64,000 nt of DNA from Acephala macrosclerotiorum (lineage: Eukaryota; Ascomycota; Leotiomycetes; Helotiales; Mollisiaceae), in the NCBI GenBank assembly GCA_014904845.1, contig MU119247.1:124001-188000 (forward strand). Reading direction: 5' to 3'. A program made the position numbers and the translations under genes. The notes below the pieces were generated by a model. It was given only the letters and a program-made list of their open reading frames with translations. It was not told the DNA's origin and did not search any database. Shown here piece by piece: positions 50,412-61,225 of the stretch. The stretch's first letter is position 1, and the number at the start of each line of letters is the position of its first letter.

Positions 50412-50860
50412 TTTCTTTCGATCGGTAGGAGCTTTTTCTTGTGCTGTATATATTGTAGATGTGGATCTTCAGAGGTTTGTCAGAAGGCTAAGATACTTGT
50501 TCTTGCGTCGCGTTATTTTGAGTTTTGAGGTGAGGTGAGGTTTGGCTCAAACGGAAGAGGCTAAAACTTTTTGGGTTTAGCGCCGTCATGCTCAGGACTC
50601 TGCATCAAGTTAGGACGTCGCAGAATCTCAGGACTCAACATCAAAAAGGAGAAATGGAAGAAGTATTCTAACACGAGATTCTGAAAATTATTTATACATC
50701 AGAGAAGGACATAAGGGATGCCGCTCAATTTTACAGGTACGGACAAACAAATCAAATCCGCCACCTGCAATGCCTTTATCTACCTTCCTCCTTCCCAATC
50801 TCCCCCTCAAACATGCATCAAGACACTTAACAACGCTTCCAAAACACCCCAAAATCAAAT
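50412..50860. other. Intergenic, calmodulin-like promoter side
   Basis: Leader and promoter of the calmodulin-like gene and the 3' flank of the wall-protein gene. Two overlapping plus-strand frames that begin at 50,718 and 50,770 lie opposite the wall-protein tail and are Pro/Thr-rich shadows. Confidence 0.45.
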
Positions 50861-53800
50861 CTACAACATCATTAAAGCACCAGCAAAGGCCAAAACTCCC
50901 GCCCCCACCGACATTCCAATCTTTCCACTTCCCGAATAAGGCCCTGAATAAGGCACACTACTAACCGCAGCCTTCACCCCACTCACACTAGCCGTAGCCT
51001 TCACCCCACCCACACTAACCGTAACACCACTCGGTATCACACTCCCGCTTCCCGTAACACCACTCGCTATCACACTTCCACTTCTCGTCGCACTTCCCAT
51101 CGCTTTCGAAGTCGCGTTCCTAGCCGGATACACCATCGTCGAGCTCGTAACAGGAACTGGAACAATGTACATCGTGCTAAGGACCGTTTCGCAGGTTGTG
51201 CATGCCGCGGACGAGAGCTGGAGTGTGACTGTTTGAGCTGGTAAGGTGGTGGTGACGCCGGTGGGGACAGGGACGGGAAGGGTGAGGGTTGAGGAGGTAG
51301 TGATAGTCGTCAATCCTTCAGGACAAACCGTGGTATAGATCGTTGTCATGACCGTGGTGTAGAATTCTTGCTCTTGTGTTGATACTACTGGGGTTGGTGT
51401 GGGAAGCTCGGCAACGGGGCAAACGGTGGTGTATAGAGAGATCGTCCCAGTTGTGAGCTGGCCGATACGTGCGGGGCAATCTGTCACACTCGCGGCGCAC
51501 GAGGTGATCGTATATGTGCTAGTAGCATACACGGTCGACGTCGTGAATAGTGGGGCAGCAGAAGGAGAAGGTGTTGGAGTAGGCTTGTCAGCTACCGGAC
51601 AATACGTCGTATACAGTGAAATGGTTTCTGTGGTGAGTTTACCGATGCGAGCTGGGCAGTCTGTCACAGTCGCGGCACAAGAGGTGATTGTGTATGTCGA
51701 CGTGGCGTAAACTGTTGAAAGGGTGTAGGCTGGTGCGTTGGTGGATGTTGGCAAGGAGACAACGAGAGATTGAGATCTAGTTGGCGTGGATGACCAGCTT
51801 GAGTTGGCGTAGAGTACCGAGGTGACAAATCCTGAGGATGAAGACGTGGTGAGGGCTGGGACTCCTGAAGATGCGAATGAATAGACAGATGAGCTTGATG
51901 AGACGGACGAAACAAAAGATGGTGTCCCCGTGGCGGAAGACAGGATGGTTTGAGTCGAAGAGGGATAGTAAGAAGATCCATCAGTGGTTGGGAAATCGAA
52001 AGCTCCGCTGGTTGTCTGGGCTGCTGTAGATTGAGCAACCGAGGACGTCGAGGACGAATACACGACATCAGAAACCACGCTTGCACTCGCCGTAGTGAAT
52101 GAAGACAATGGAGGGAAAGTGAAGACCGAGGAGGAAGCAGATCCTGAGCTCTGAGCAGCAAACCAGCTCGTCGCAGCTTCTGAAGAAACGGTAGCAAGAG
52201 TTGAGGAGGGAGCAGAGTCCAGAACTGTCGAAGACGAAACAGAGCCTGAAGATGTCTGAGCAACCACGCTACTCGAGGCTGTCGTGATATTAAGGCCTTG
52301 AGCTGAAGACGAAGGAGAATCCGAAACCGTTGAAGATACAGCTGCGACTGAGCTTGTCGCAGCAAATCCACTCGTTGCAGCAGCAGATGTTGAAGAAGTA
52401 GAATCGAGAATGATCGAAGAGGAAATCAATCCCGAGGACGTCTGAGCAGCCACGCCGCTCGAAGTCGCCGCAATATCAAGACCTTGAGTAGAGGAAGCAG
52501 CAGCACTTTCGGTAGTTGACGAGACATAGCCTGAAGTCTGAGTGGCAAATCCACTCGTCGATGCAGCAAGTGTCGATGAGGAAGTAGAATCCAGAGCCGT
52601 CGAAGAGGCCACAGAGCCTGAAGAGGTCTGAGCAGCGACACCGCTGCTCGACGCAGTAACATTACCCTCAATCGTCGTTGAAGAAGATCCTGAACTCTGA
52701 GCAGCAAACCCACTCGTCGCCGCAGCGGAGGAAACAGCAACATCGGTCGTCGACGAAGAACTCGCGCTACTGATAGCACTAGATGAAGCGAGAATAGGAG
52801 CGTTAGTATAGACTGACAACCTCATGGGACCACCGCATAACTCAGTCAAGTCTCCGCCACAGGGCATGTAACAATCCGCGTCTGGGGTGATGGTGACTGG
52901 GCCGGCGAAGGAGTTTCCGCAGTAACCTTGTGGTCTTGTTAGCTTCTCATTTCGGCTTCAAGAGAGAGTCGGAAGGCAAAGGAAGAGGATGGGAAGAGGA
53001 AAGGGAGAACGTACATTCACTTCCATACTCAGCACCAAAGTACGTATATCCAGCACAATCAGCCTCACACATCTCAAGTGTCATAGCCGGATTGTAGAAA
53101 ATAAGTTCATTCAAGATACGAGCGTAATCCAGTTCTTGGACACAGCCGTAGTAGGTGTATGCTCCTAGGCCAGTCGAGGATGGAGATGGCGAGGTCGTGG
53201 TCGTGGATGAGACTGCGGCTGGAAGAATGGTGCTTGAGGCGGAATTGGGAATGGTGGTCGACGACATAGTAGCGGAAGGTGGTGCGGATGAAGTTGCGGC
53301 GATTTGTAGAGATGTGGCTGCGGCGAAAGATGAAGAGGACGAAGAAGAGCTCGCGACTGCGGCCATTTGGTAGACAGAGATAGCGTTGATGCCCCAATAC
53401 CTAGCACGCTGTTAGCAAAGATTCATCTTCGGGGAACTGAAAGGACTTACACCTCGTCAAAATCGTTATAATGCTCAAAATTATCCGGGAAAGAAGCGAC
53501 ATATTCCCTGCAAGTAGCAGCCATGGAGTTGCACCCATCAGCAGCCCAATTAGCTTCCACAAGACTCGAACATAAATCCATATCGAAGACAATGTTATTA
53601 TTAGCGAAAGATCCATCGATATTGCAACTTCCTTGGAAATTGGCGACCGGCTCTCCCCACAATGTTGGGTCTGGAGTTCCGTTTGTAATATCATCGGGAG
53701 TGGTGCCGGAGGGGAAGAACCAAACACGGATGAAGTCGCTGGTCCATTGGGTGGCGAAGACTCCACCGCCGTTGTTATTGAATTGCACACCGTAAGAGAG

Positions 53801-54602
53801 AGGGTCGGAGTCGTCGATGGTGGAGCAGCCGGTTGAGGAAGAGCAGTCGGCGTTTTGGAGGTGGCCGGTTTGGCCGGAGCCTGCGACTGAGCATGTTGGT
53901 TGTCTAGGAGAGTCAGTCTCGGCTGGGTGACGAGAGGATTGGTAGGAAGACGAACGAGAAAAGAGTCATTTCATTATAGGCCGCGTTGTTGATGCCGGTG
54001 ATGATGTCGATTTCCCCTGACGCAGCGTCCGGTCCAGCAAGGTAATCTGCAACTCATCAATTCTCCTCATCAACAAAGTAAGGGCCAACTCACGTCTTCC
54101 ATAAACTCCGCAGACTCCACCAGGCATGTTATTCAGGTCCGTGATAACCAATCCATGAGTCCAAGATTGCTTCGACACGATCTTCACAGAATCCCTTCCA
54201 ACACCATTCGGGTTCAGAACGGTCGTCGAATCGATCTCCAAGTATGTAACTCCACTATCATCGGTCGAGATAAATCCATCATCGTACGCGGTTTGGTAGT
54301 CGACATAACTAGCGCATTGCATTAGCACACATCGCGTCTCCTCCCTCTCCACCCATTCATGTCTCACTTGACAAAATCCCCATTCGGATCGCCCTATCTC
54401 ATCATCAATTACAGACTCACAAAATAAGAAAATGCAAGAGGGGACATACAGTTACAAAATCGAAATTATCAAAGAAACTCGCCCCCGAAAACTCAGCAAC
54501 CAACGAATACCCCGACTGCGCAACAACAGCTGTAGACAATAACGACAGGACGGCTAATTTAGCCATAGGGGCCGATCTCAGAATGAGTGATGAGATTGGC
54601 AT
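50861..54602 (-). CDS. GH16-like plus WSC wall glycoprotein, GPI-type, 7 exons
   Basis: Exons in transcript order are 54602-54450, 54393-54368 (26 nt), 54308-54094, 54046-53956, 53903-53451, 53400-53015 and 52926-50861; 1,129 residues. A second ATG at 54566 directly precedes the signal peptide (AKLAVLSLLSTAVVA) and may be the true start, giving 1,117. The GH16 laminarinase-like domain follows (YSLVAEFSGASFFDNFDF to NDFDEVYWGINAISV). Its active-site line reads GEIDIITGINN, so the usual second catalytic Glu of ExDxxE is Thr. After a Ser-rich linker comes one WSC domain (YTYYGCVQEL to LCGGPMRLSVYTN), a carbohydrate-binding Cys module. Then come about 500 Ser/Thr/Ala-rich residues, a duplicated module of about 60 residues, and a hydrophobic C-terminus (MSVGAGVLAFAGALMML) fit for GPI attachment. 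Predicted wall-bound, heavily O-glycosylated. Confidence 0.87.
51400..51720 (-). repeat. Two-copy module inside the wall-protein gene
   Basis: The protein segment STVYATSTYTITSCAA-x-VTDCPARIG, then LTTxTISLYTTxCPVA, occurs twice in tandem (DNA at about 51,581-51,720 and 51,400-51,540). Each copy keeps three Cys. The DNA copies differ at many positions, so the duplication is not recent. Confidence 0.8.
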
Positions 54603-55657
54603 TTTGAAGAATTAGGACAAAGGGGAACAAGTGAGTGTGTGAAGTTAATGATGCGCACAAAACATGTTGCTGGAACGCGGAACAGGAGAAAGGTGAGAGA
54701 CAGGAAGAAATGGAACGGGGATGCGATTGAGTATATCAACAAGCCTATGCTCATGTCTCAAACCCATTTGGGTTCAAACATGTGGCATCGCGAAGGCTGA
54801 GAACTAGTGTGGTTGTGAACCGCCACTTCTCGGGTCTTTCGGCGTAAGAGCTTCCCTAAAAGAGAATATTGATTTCGCGAGACTAGGGAAAGGCATGTCC
54901 TAGTCCTAAACAAATCGAAATTGGGGAGAAACAGCTTGTTGCCTCAATTCTGGTGGAGAAAAATATTGCTTTTGTGGCGAGGCGTTGCCTTGACGCCATC
55001 ATCTCCTTTTTCTCCTTTTTGGCGGGAGAGACTTATGACGTTGAAGAAGACTTCGGAAAAAGGGGTTTTCGGGAAACGTAAAATCTCGAGCTTTTGCTCC
55101 GATGTTATTTTGGTGCGGCTGAGATCCACCCAAGTATTGGCAATGGCGTTGCTGGACGGTGAAAAGACGGGAGTGAAGGCACAACGATGTGGAAATTGGG
55201 TTATAGAATTGCAGGGGCCGGCTGAGTCATCACCAGGATTTCTATCTCACGTGACAGCTGGTTTTTCAACTTTGGTCGACCAACGTTCTCTCGCTGAAGA
55301 TCGAGGCTGATACGAAGTGAATGACGAATACAAGGTTGCATGTAACTTCTGTCTTTGAACGGTTTTGATTTAAAAGCTAAGGCATTCTCTTTACGTTTGG
55401 CTGTTCGCATGTGACGGCTTGCAAAGCCTCAACGGCAGGCTTCGGCACGTTGCAGGTGGAAATAAGTTCATTTCTCTACCCCTATATCTAACCGATCATG
55501 AACAGAATACCACTTCCCGAATCCATGCATACGAACGCGAAGTATCTAAAGTACAATTTTCTCCAAACCAAGCCGTCCTCTCCAATTACGGCGCGTATCC
55601 AACTATAAGTCTTCCCCTCTCATTCGGACGTTTGCCCCACGAAGCTCGATACCCTAT
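54603..55657. other. Intergenic, no gene recognised
   Basis: Promoter region of the wall-protein gene (minus strand) and 3' flank of the acyl-CoA dehydrogenase gene. A 129-codon plus-strand frame at 54921-55310 and a frame at 55419-55751 have no recognisable motif; the latter overlaps the end of the dehydrogenase gene on the other strand. Confidence 0.4.
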
Positions 55658-57594
55658 CTACAACTTCATACCCATAACCTTCCCTACTCTCAAACTCTGC
55701 CTAATGCTCAAATCCAACATAATCTCCTCACTACCCCCAGGAATAGCATAAGCTCTAACATCCCTATACAACCTCTCCACCTTCCCCCCTTGTCCACCCC
55801 TACTATAACTCAACCCACCAAAAATCTGACTCGCTTCCCGAGCACAGAATTCGAAGGTGACGGTAGCTTGGGCTTTGAGAGAGGCGATGGGACCGCCGAG
55901 ACGGAGCATGGCGATCGATTCTTCCATGTGGGATATTTGGTGGATTAGGGATTCGAGCCAGGAGTAGGAGGCTTCGATTTGGCGGGCCATGTGAGCTAGC
56001 TTTAGACGGATGACTGGGTGCTCGATGAGCTTTTTGCCGAAGGTGCGGCGTTTGTGCGCGTATTTGACGGATTCTTCATAGCAAACACGAGAGAAGCGGA
56101 GACATTGGATGATGATGCCTATCCGTTCGTGGTTGAAGTTTGTCATGATGACTGTTGCAAACATTAGTATATTGAAAGAAAGAGAAAGGGTAGGTAAAGG
56201 GAGGGATGTACCTTTGAATCCCTGATTCTCCCTTCCGATCAAGTTTTCGACTGGGACCTTGACGTCTTCAAATGTGATGTATGTGGTACCAGAAGACCAA
56301 ACACCCTGGCAATCCATCTTCCTCGTGCTAACACCACCCATACTCCTCTCAATGAGAAGAACAGAAACACCATTCATACCACTCTCCTTCGTTCCCGTCC
56401 TAACAGCAGTAGTGAAATAATCACACCAAACACCATTCGTAATCCACTTCTTCTCTCCATTCACAATATAATGTTTCCCATCCTCACTGAGAACAGCTTC
56501 GCATCCCAGGTTCGCAACATCAGAGCCCGCATCCGGCTCCGTTATCGCGAGACATATTCTCTTGTCGCCATTTAAGATTCCAGGTAGTATTCTCTTAACC
56601 AACTCCTTCTTCCCAAACTTCACCAACGGCGGACACCCGATCCCAAACCCCCCAATAACATTCCACACGAACCCTCCACTCGCAGCCCTACTTAACTCAT
56701 CCGTCAACAACAGCTCGTGAAACAGATCCCATTTCTCAGGGGCTACGGATTTCACTCGATTGTCGGTGTATTGGGTAGGGTAATGCATGCCCATGAGTCC
56801 GGCCAGGTAGCCGCGGGTTCCCATCGCTTTGTAGATCTCGTCGGGAACTTTGCGGGCTTCGTCCCATTCGCCGACGAAAGGCTCGATTTCCGTGCTGACC
56901 CATTCGCGGATCTCTTCGCGGAGGGCGGCGTGGGTTTCGTTGAAGTAGGGGGAGTGGTACTATTGGTCAAGTATTGTTAGCTATTGTACTACTTAGGAGA
57001 GGGACCTCGGCATCTCCACCACCACCACCACCACACCACTGAGTAACAGCAGATTAAAGAGAGAAGGGAGAAGGGAGACATACGCCTTGGTACCAACTCG
57101 GATCCGCAAAAGGAATCAAATCTCCAAACGGATCCAAAGTCTCCACCTCCGCAACAGCAGGAACAGGAATCACAGCCCCGCTCTCGGCCTTGGGCTTCAC
57201 AATCTCCTTCTTCTCTTCCTTTGGCGCAGGAGCAGGAGCGGGTTCTGCAGCGGCTTTCTTGGTGTTGAGAGAGCCGACTTGGAGATTCGATTTGTATTTT
57301 TTGAGGATGCCTTCGTTATGGTATTTCCAGAATTGTTTCGAGGCGTCTTTTCCGGCTACGCGGGTGAGGATCTTCTTTCCGCCTGGAGAGACAACGTCAG
57401 CATTTAGTCAATGATGGCAGGCCAGCCGATGCTCGCAGACTCCGAGGTGGCATAGAGGATGGAGAAGTGGAAATCATACCTGGATGCTCATCCTGGAATT
57501 GAGTGAGGTCGTACACGTCCTCGTCGACGACGATGTACAGATCATTCGGCTTATTATGCGCCGCAACATCCTGCGTTGTAAACGTCTTCGCCAT
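55658..57594 (-). CDS. Cytochrome b5-acyl-CoA dehydrogenase fusion, 4 exons
   Basis: Exons in transcript order are 57594-57480, 57382-57084, 56959-56212 and 56151-55658, giving 551 residues. Residues about 1-75 are a cytochrome b5 domain: DVAAHNKPNDLYIVVDEDVYDLT, then HPGG formed across intron 1, with the first haem His, and FWKYHNEGI with the second. An Ala/Pro/Lys-rich linker leads to a complete acyl-CoA dehydrogenase with the FAD-site motifs CLAITEPDAGSD and EKKWITNG and the C-terminal RDVRAYAIPGGSEEIM. The position usually holding the catalytic Glu just before the GG/GT pair is Pro, so the base must lie elsewhere or the reaction differs. The haem domain suggests electron transfer to or from FAD. 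The intron 56152-56211 (60 bp) is stop-free in frame. Confidence 0.91.
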
Positions 57595-58813
57595 GTTTGC
57601 CGTTCTTGTCTAATAGTGTACAATGCAATGCAGTCTATGCGCCAAATATACAATCTTGAAAGGAAGAGTTGTGGTGGTAGAGTAAGTAGGAGGAAGAGAG
57701 AGCTGGATTTAAAGAAGGAAGTTCGGTCTCACGCGCACGATTCAATCTTTCGCTTTCACATGCAACCGACACTCCGCATTCCAACCAGCAGGATCCCCGG
57801 ATTTTGATTGCTGGATCAGCTGCCGTCAGGAACAGCCCCCACTGACTGTCATGTGCGTGTATATTTTACGATTCGAGGGTTTTTGATTGGGCTGATGGGG
57901 GTGGTGGTGCATTTACATGTGAAGTTTGATGCGACCGGAGCATTTGGCCGCGAACGGCACGATGACGAAAGGGGGCAAGGGTGAGTGGGATGCCGAGGCA
58001 TTGAGAAGCTCTTAAGTGCCTTGAATATGACAATCTACCTGAGACATCAAGGCCGGATCTATTTCGCATCAGGAAACGTTTTGTTGCACATCGAAGTGAA
58101 GTTTGTGGATTATTCAACAATTGAAATGCCGACAAACTCAACAATTGAAATGCCGCTAGGGAGTGTTCCAAGGTTCTCCCACCGTGGTCTTCTCAACACA
58201 AAAGAATCACGATCAGATAAATTCTTGCTTTTGCTACCTCTCGAATTGTCGTTGAACTTTCAGCTCTTCGTCAAACGAATAACGCAGTACGCCAGGTCGA
58301 GCTCTCAGCGATGTTAAAGCCAGTCGCTGTTGTAGTCTGCAGATGCCAGCAAATACGAGGCGGATTTTCTTGCAGGAGAGCCTCATACAAGAACAGAGCA
58401 ACAGAGCACCAATCAGTGATTCTCGCGAGACACCGCGTTCGCATCAACACCTCATCAGCTGTCAGGTACATATGCAAGTATCAAATATTAATCGCTTAGA
58501 TTTGAATGATTGGAATCAGATGCAGTAATTATAATGTGGCTCACGCCCAAGTTCTGTAGTTTTGATGAGTGACGTGGCGGAGAACTCGGTGAGCTTTTTG
58601 GCAGCCGGCTGAAATCGTGATGGCTTCGCATAGAGCCAATTAGTTACTACACGTAGCTTGGGCAAGGCGAAGTACAGCCTCCCTCCGGTGAAGCGACATA
58701 GAAATATATCACCCTCTTTGCCTCTCCCTTCGAGTTCGCAGAAAGCATCTTTTCATTCTTTACCCATACTTGGCTTCTCCCCGAGTGAGAAAATATACAA
58801 AGTTAAAATCACG
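57595..58813. other. Intergenic, divergent promoter region
   Basis: Lies between the dehydrogenase gene (minus) and the GTPase gene (plus), so it should contain both promoters. It holds an 18-bp perfect repeat (TCAACAATTGAAATGCCG at 58114-58131 and 58138-58155, period 24). No gene recognised. Confidence 0.45.
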
Positions 58814-60003
58814 ATGACAATCACAAATCCTATCAACATTGCCGTCTTCGGCATGACAGGGATGGGCAAGTCTTCCTTCATCGAAAAGGTTGCCGCACAG
58901 GGGGTGAAAGTAGGACACGACCTGAAATCTTGTGGGTCACATTTCTGCCCTTCCAGCTGCACAGCTCGTTGATCTAACAACTTCCAATGTAGGCACATCC
59001 AAGATCCAAGAAGTGAAATGCAAGGTTGGCTCCTACAACGTCAACCTCGTCGACACGCCAGGCTTCGGCGATACATATCGATCCGATACGGAGATCTTGG
59101 AACTCATCGCCGAGTGGATGCAAACTTCCTACGACTCTAAAACGCTCCTTTCCGGCATCATCTACATACACAGTATCTCCGACCGTCGCATGCTACAATC
59201 ATCGGTGCAAAATCTGGCCATGTTCCGCAAGCTGTGCGGTGCCAAGAACTTCAGCAACGTCGTCTTGGTGACCACTATGTGGGATCAAGTCGACGCTGAC
59301 ATGGGCAAAATCAGAGAGAGTCAGCTCTGTTCTGATTTCTGGGAGCTGCTGATCAGCGACGGAGCAACTGTTAAGCGACATTATAACTCGTCCCCATCAG
59401 CAACTGAAATTATTCTCCAAGTAGTCAAGAACAATCCCATGGTCTTGACTATTCAGGAGGAGATGTCGAAGGGTGCAACGCTAGCGGAGACTGAAGCTGG
59501 AGCATGCATCAACGAAGATCTCATTCGACTACAAAAGGAGCATGAAACGAAGATAGCAGCAGTGAAAGAGGAGATGAAGTTGGCCATGGAGCAAGGTTAG
59601 TCTCTAACTATCACTGACTTCGAAATTCTCCCCACCCAATAGACTATGCTAACGCATCACAACTACAGGCAACAAAATACTGCAGCAAGGCTTAGAAAAA
59701 AATCACGCTCGAATCATAGCCGACATGGAGAAGAATGCCGACGATCAACGCCGACTTCACGAGCGTCAGTACGAAGCCCTACAAGCGCAGATTCGGACAT
59801 TGCAAATCAGTCCAGCCAACCATCCCCCAATTTCTAATGGTGCGCTGCCGAGACCACGTCCGCGAGCACAAATGGCACCCCGAAGGTATAGGAAGCAATG
59901 GCATTGCAGTTTTCCAGACGGTTCCGGCTGTGGAAGGTTGTTTATGGGGGCGATCCGGGGGAGAGTTACTTGCCCTTTCTGCCGAGTCATGTCTTTTGAG
60001 TAG
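58814..60003 (+). CDS. AIG1/septin-like GTPase with C-terminal Cys cluster
   Basis: Exons 58814-58931, 58993-59595 and 59669-60003 encode 351 residues. The P-loop is FGMTGMGKSSFIEKV (residues about 12-26) and the G3 motif is VDTPGFGDTYRSD. TTMWDQVD occupies the G4 region, so the specificity motif NKxD is replaced, as often in AIG1-like fungal GTPases. Residues about 215-285 form a charged coiled coil (KEHETKIAAVKEEMK, then RRLHERQYEALQAQ). A Pro/Arg-rich link precedes WHCSFPDGSGCGRLF and CPFC, a putative zinc ribbon with four Cys. The fusion suggests a membrane- or nucleic-acid-associated GTPase; the function is unknown. An in-frame ATG at 58658 exists, but the protein before MTITNPINIAVFG does not look conserved. 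Confidence 0.82.
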
Positions 60004-60264
60004 AAATAGCCGGAGAGGAACTTCTCATGTGCTCCTTCCAGATATGCTTCTTTTCTTTTGCGGTCTCGCCAACATTTAGATATTCTCTCTTTCTGAGCAT
60101 TTTCTCGAGAGTACAATTTACATAGTCATTACGCACTGAAACATAACAAACACTCAATAGACGATCCTACATCCGGAGAAGAAATTATCTCAAGTCCCCT
60201 ATGACCTCAAACCCTCTTTTTAGGCCTTTCTCTCGATCACTCAGCCAATTCGACGTTAAGTTCT

Positions 60265-61225
60265 GTCTTAATTATCCTATTTTCTCCAAAGCATGATCCA
60301 GCCCAACTCCACACAAGTACCGTCCCAACCTTCCCTCACATTCTCTCCATTCCAAACTTCCACTTCATCCACACGGCTCAAACTCGAACTCATCGCAACG
60401 CTCCCGTAAGCAATAGCAAGAATATCATCACCAGTATCTTCAAGCCCGATGGCAAAACTACCCTATGAATGCATTTCCAGCGTCCGTAGGATCAACGACC
60501 TTTCTTTTGTCTGTAGGTGCCGAATAGAGGGGTGGTAGCCAGACGAATTGTTTGTTTTTAGCGAGAATAGGCGTAACAGCCTTCTTCTCCTACACGAACC
60601 ACGATAGTGCCTGTGTTGTTATTATCGATACCACTCTTCAACACCTCTCTAGCGCAGTTCTTGATCACTGGACGGAGGTAAGAAGGGGTGGTGCTGGTGT
60701 TTGGGTTTCCGAAGAGGTTCAAGAGCTCGATATGGGTTGGAGAGAAGATGTCGACTACTTTGCTGCTTGTAAACAATCTTTGAGATTTTCGGGAACGCAA
60801 GATGTGGGGAATAGTTCTCATGTGATTTTAGATGTGTCTTTGTCGCCTGGAGTTTCACGAAGAGATTGAAGTTCAGGGATTTAGCCCAAAGTGAGTTTGG
60901 GGTCTTCAATGAGGTGGAAGAACTTCGCGCCCAGGAGATTCGCCACTTTGACTAGTCTTGGGGCAATTTGGAGAGGTGGAGGTGTGTATTGAAATGCCTT
61001 AGCTGAATGTCATGTTAATTACTATAGCCCAAGTTGCGGTGATTCGAGGAGCTTTTACGATCGAATATAGTGCCATGGTAATATCGCTGATAATCAGTGA
61101 GTGATGCATCAAAAAATTTTTTACGGGCTCATACTGGATGTCCTTGAGCCTCCAGGGACATTTGTCTGTTATGGAAGATGAACTCGTCCAAAACCGTTGT
61201 TCAAGAACTAGGAACCCCATGTAAA
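60265..61225 (-). pseudogene. PfkB/MAK32-like carbohydrate kinase relic
   Basis: Reading down the minus strand from about 61,225, protein blocks in several frames follow the order of a PfkB-type kinase. They are an N-terminal-like DEFIFHNRQ; APRLVKVANLLGAKFFHL; AAKVVDIFSPTHIELLNLFG; GTIVVRVGEEGCYAYS; KQFVWLPPLYSAP; VVDPTDAGNAFIG (the PfkB signature 2 with the second G of GAGN-type changed to D); and finally FAIGLEDTGDDILAIAYGSV to about 60,270. Stops and frame shifts separate them (for example TAA after CYAYSR and TAG after NAFIG), and the sequence between the first blocks is too short for a complete kinase. It cannot make a full-length enzyme. Family assignment is supported by the order of blocks. 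Confidence 0.68.
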
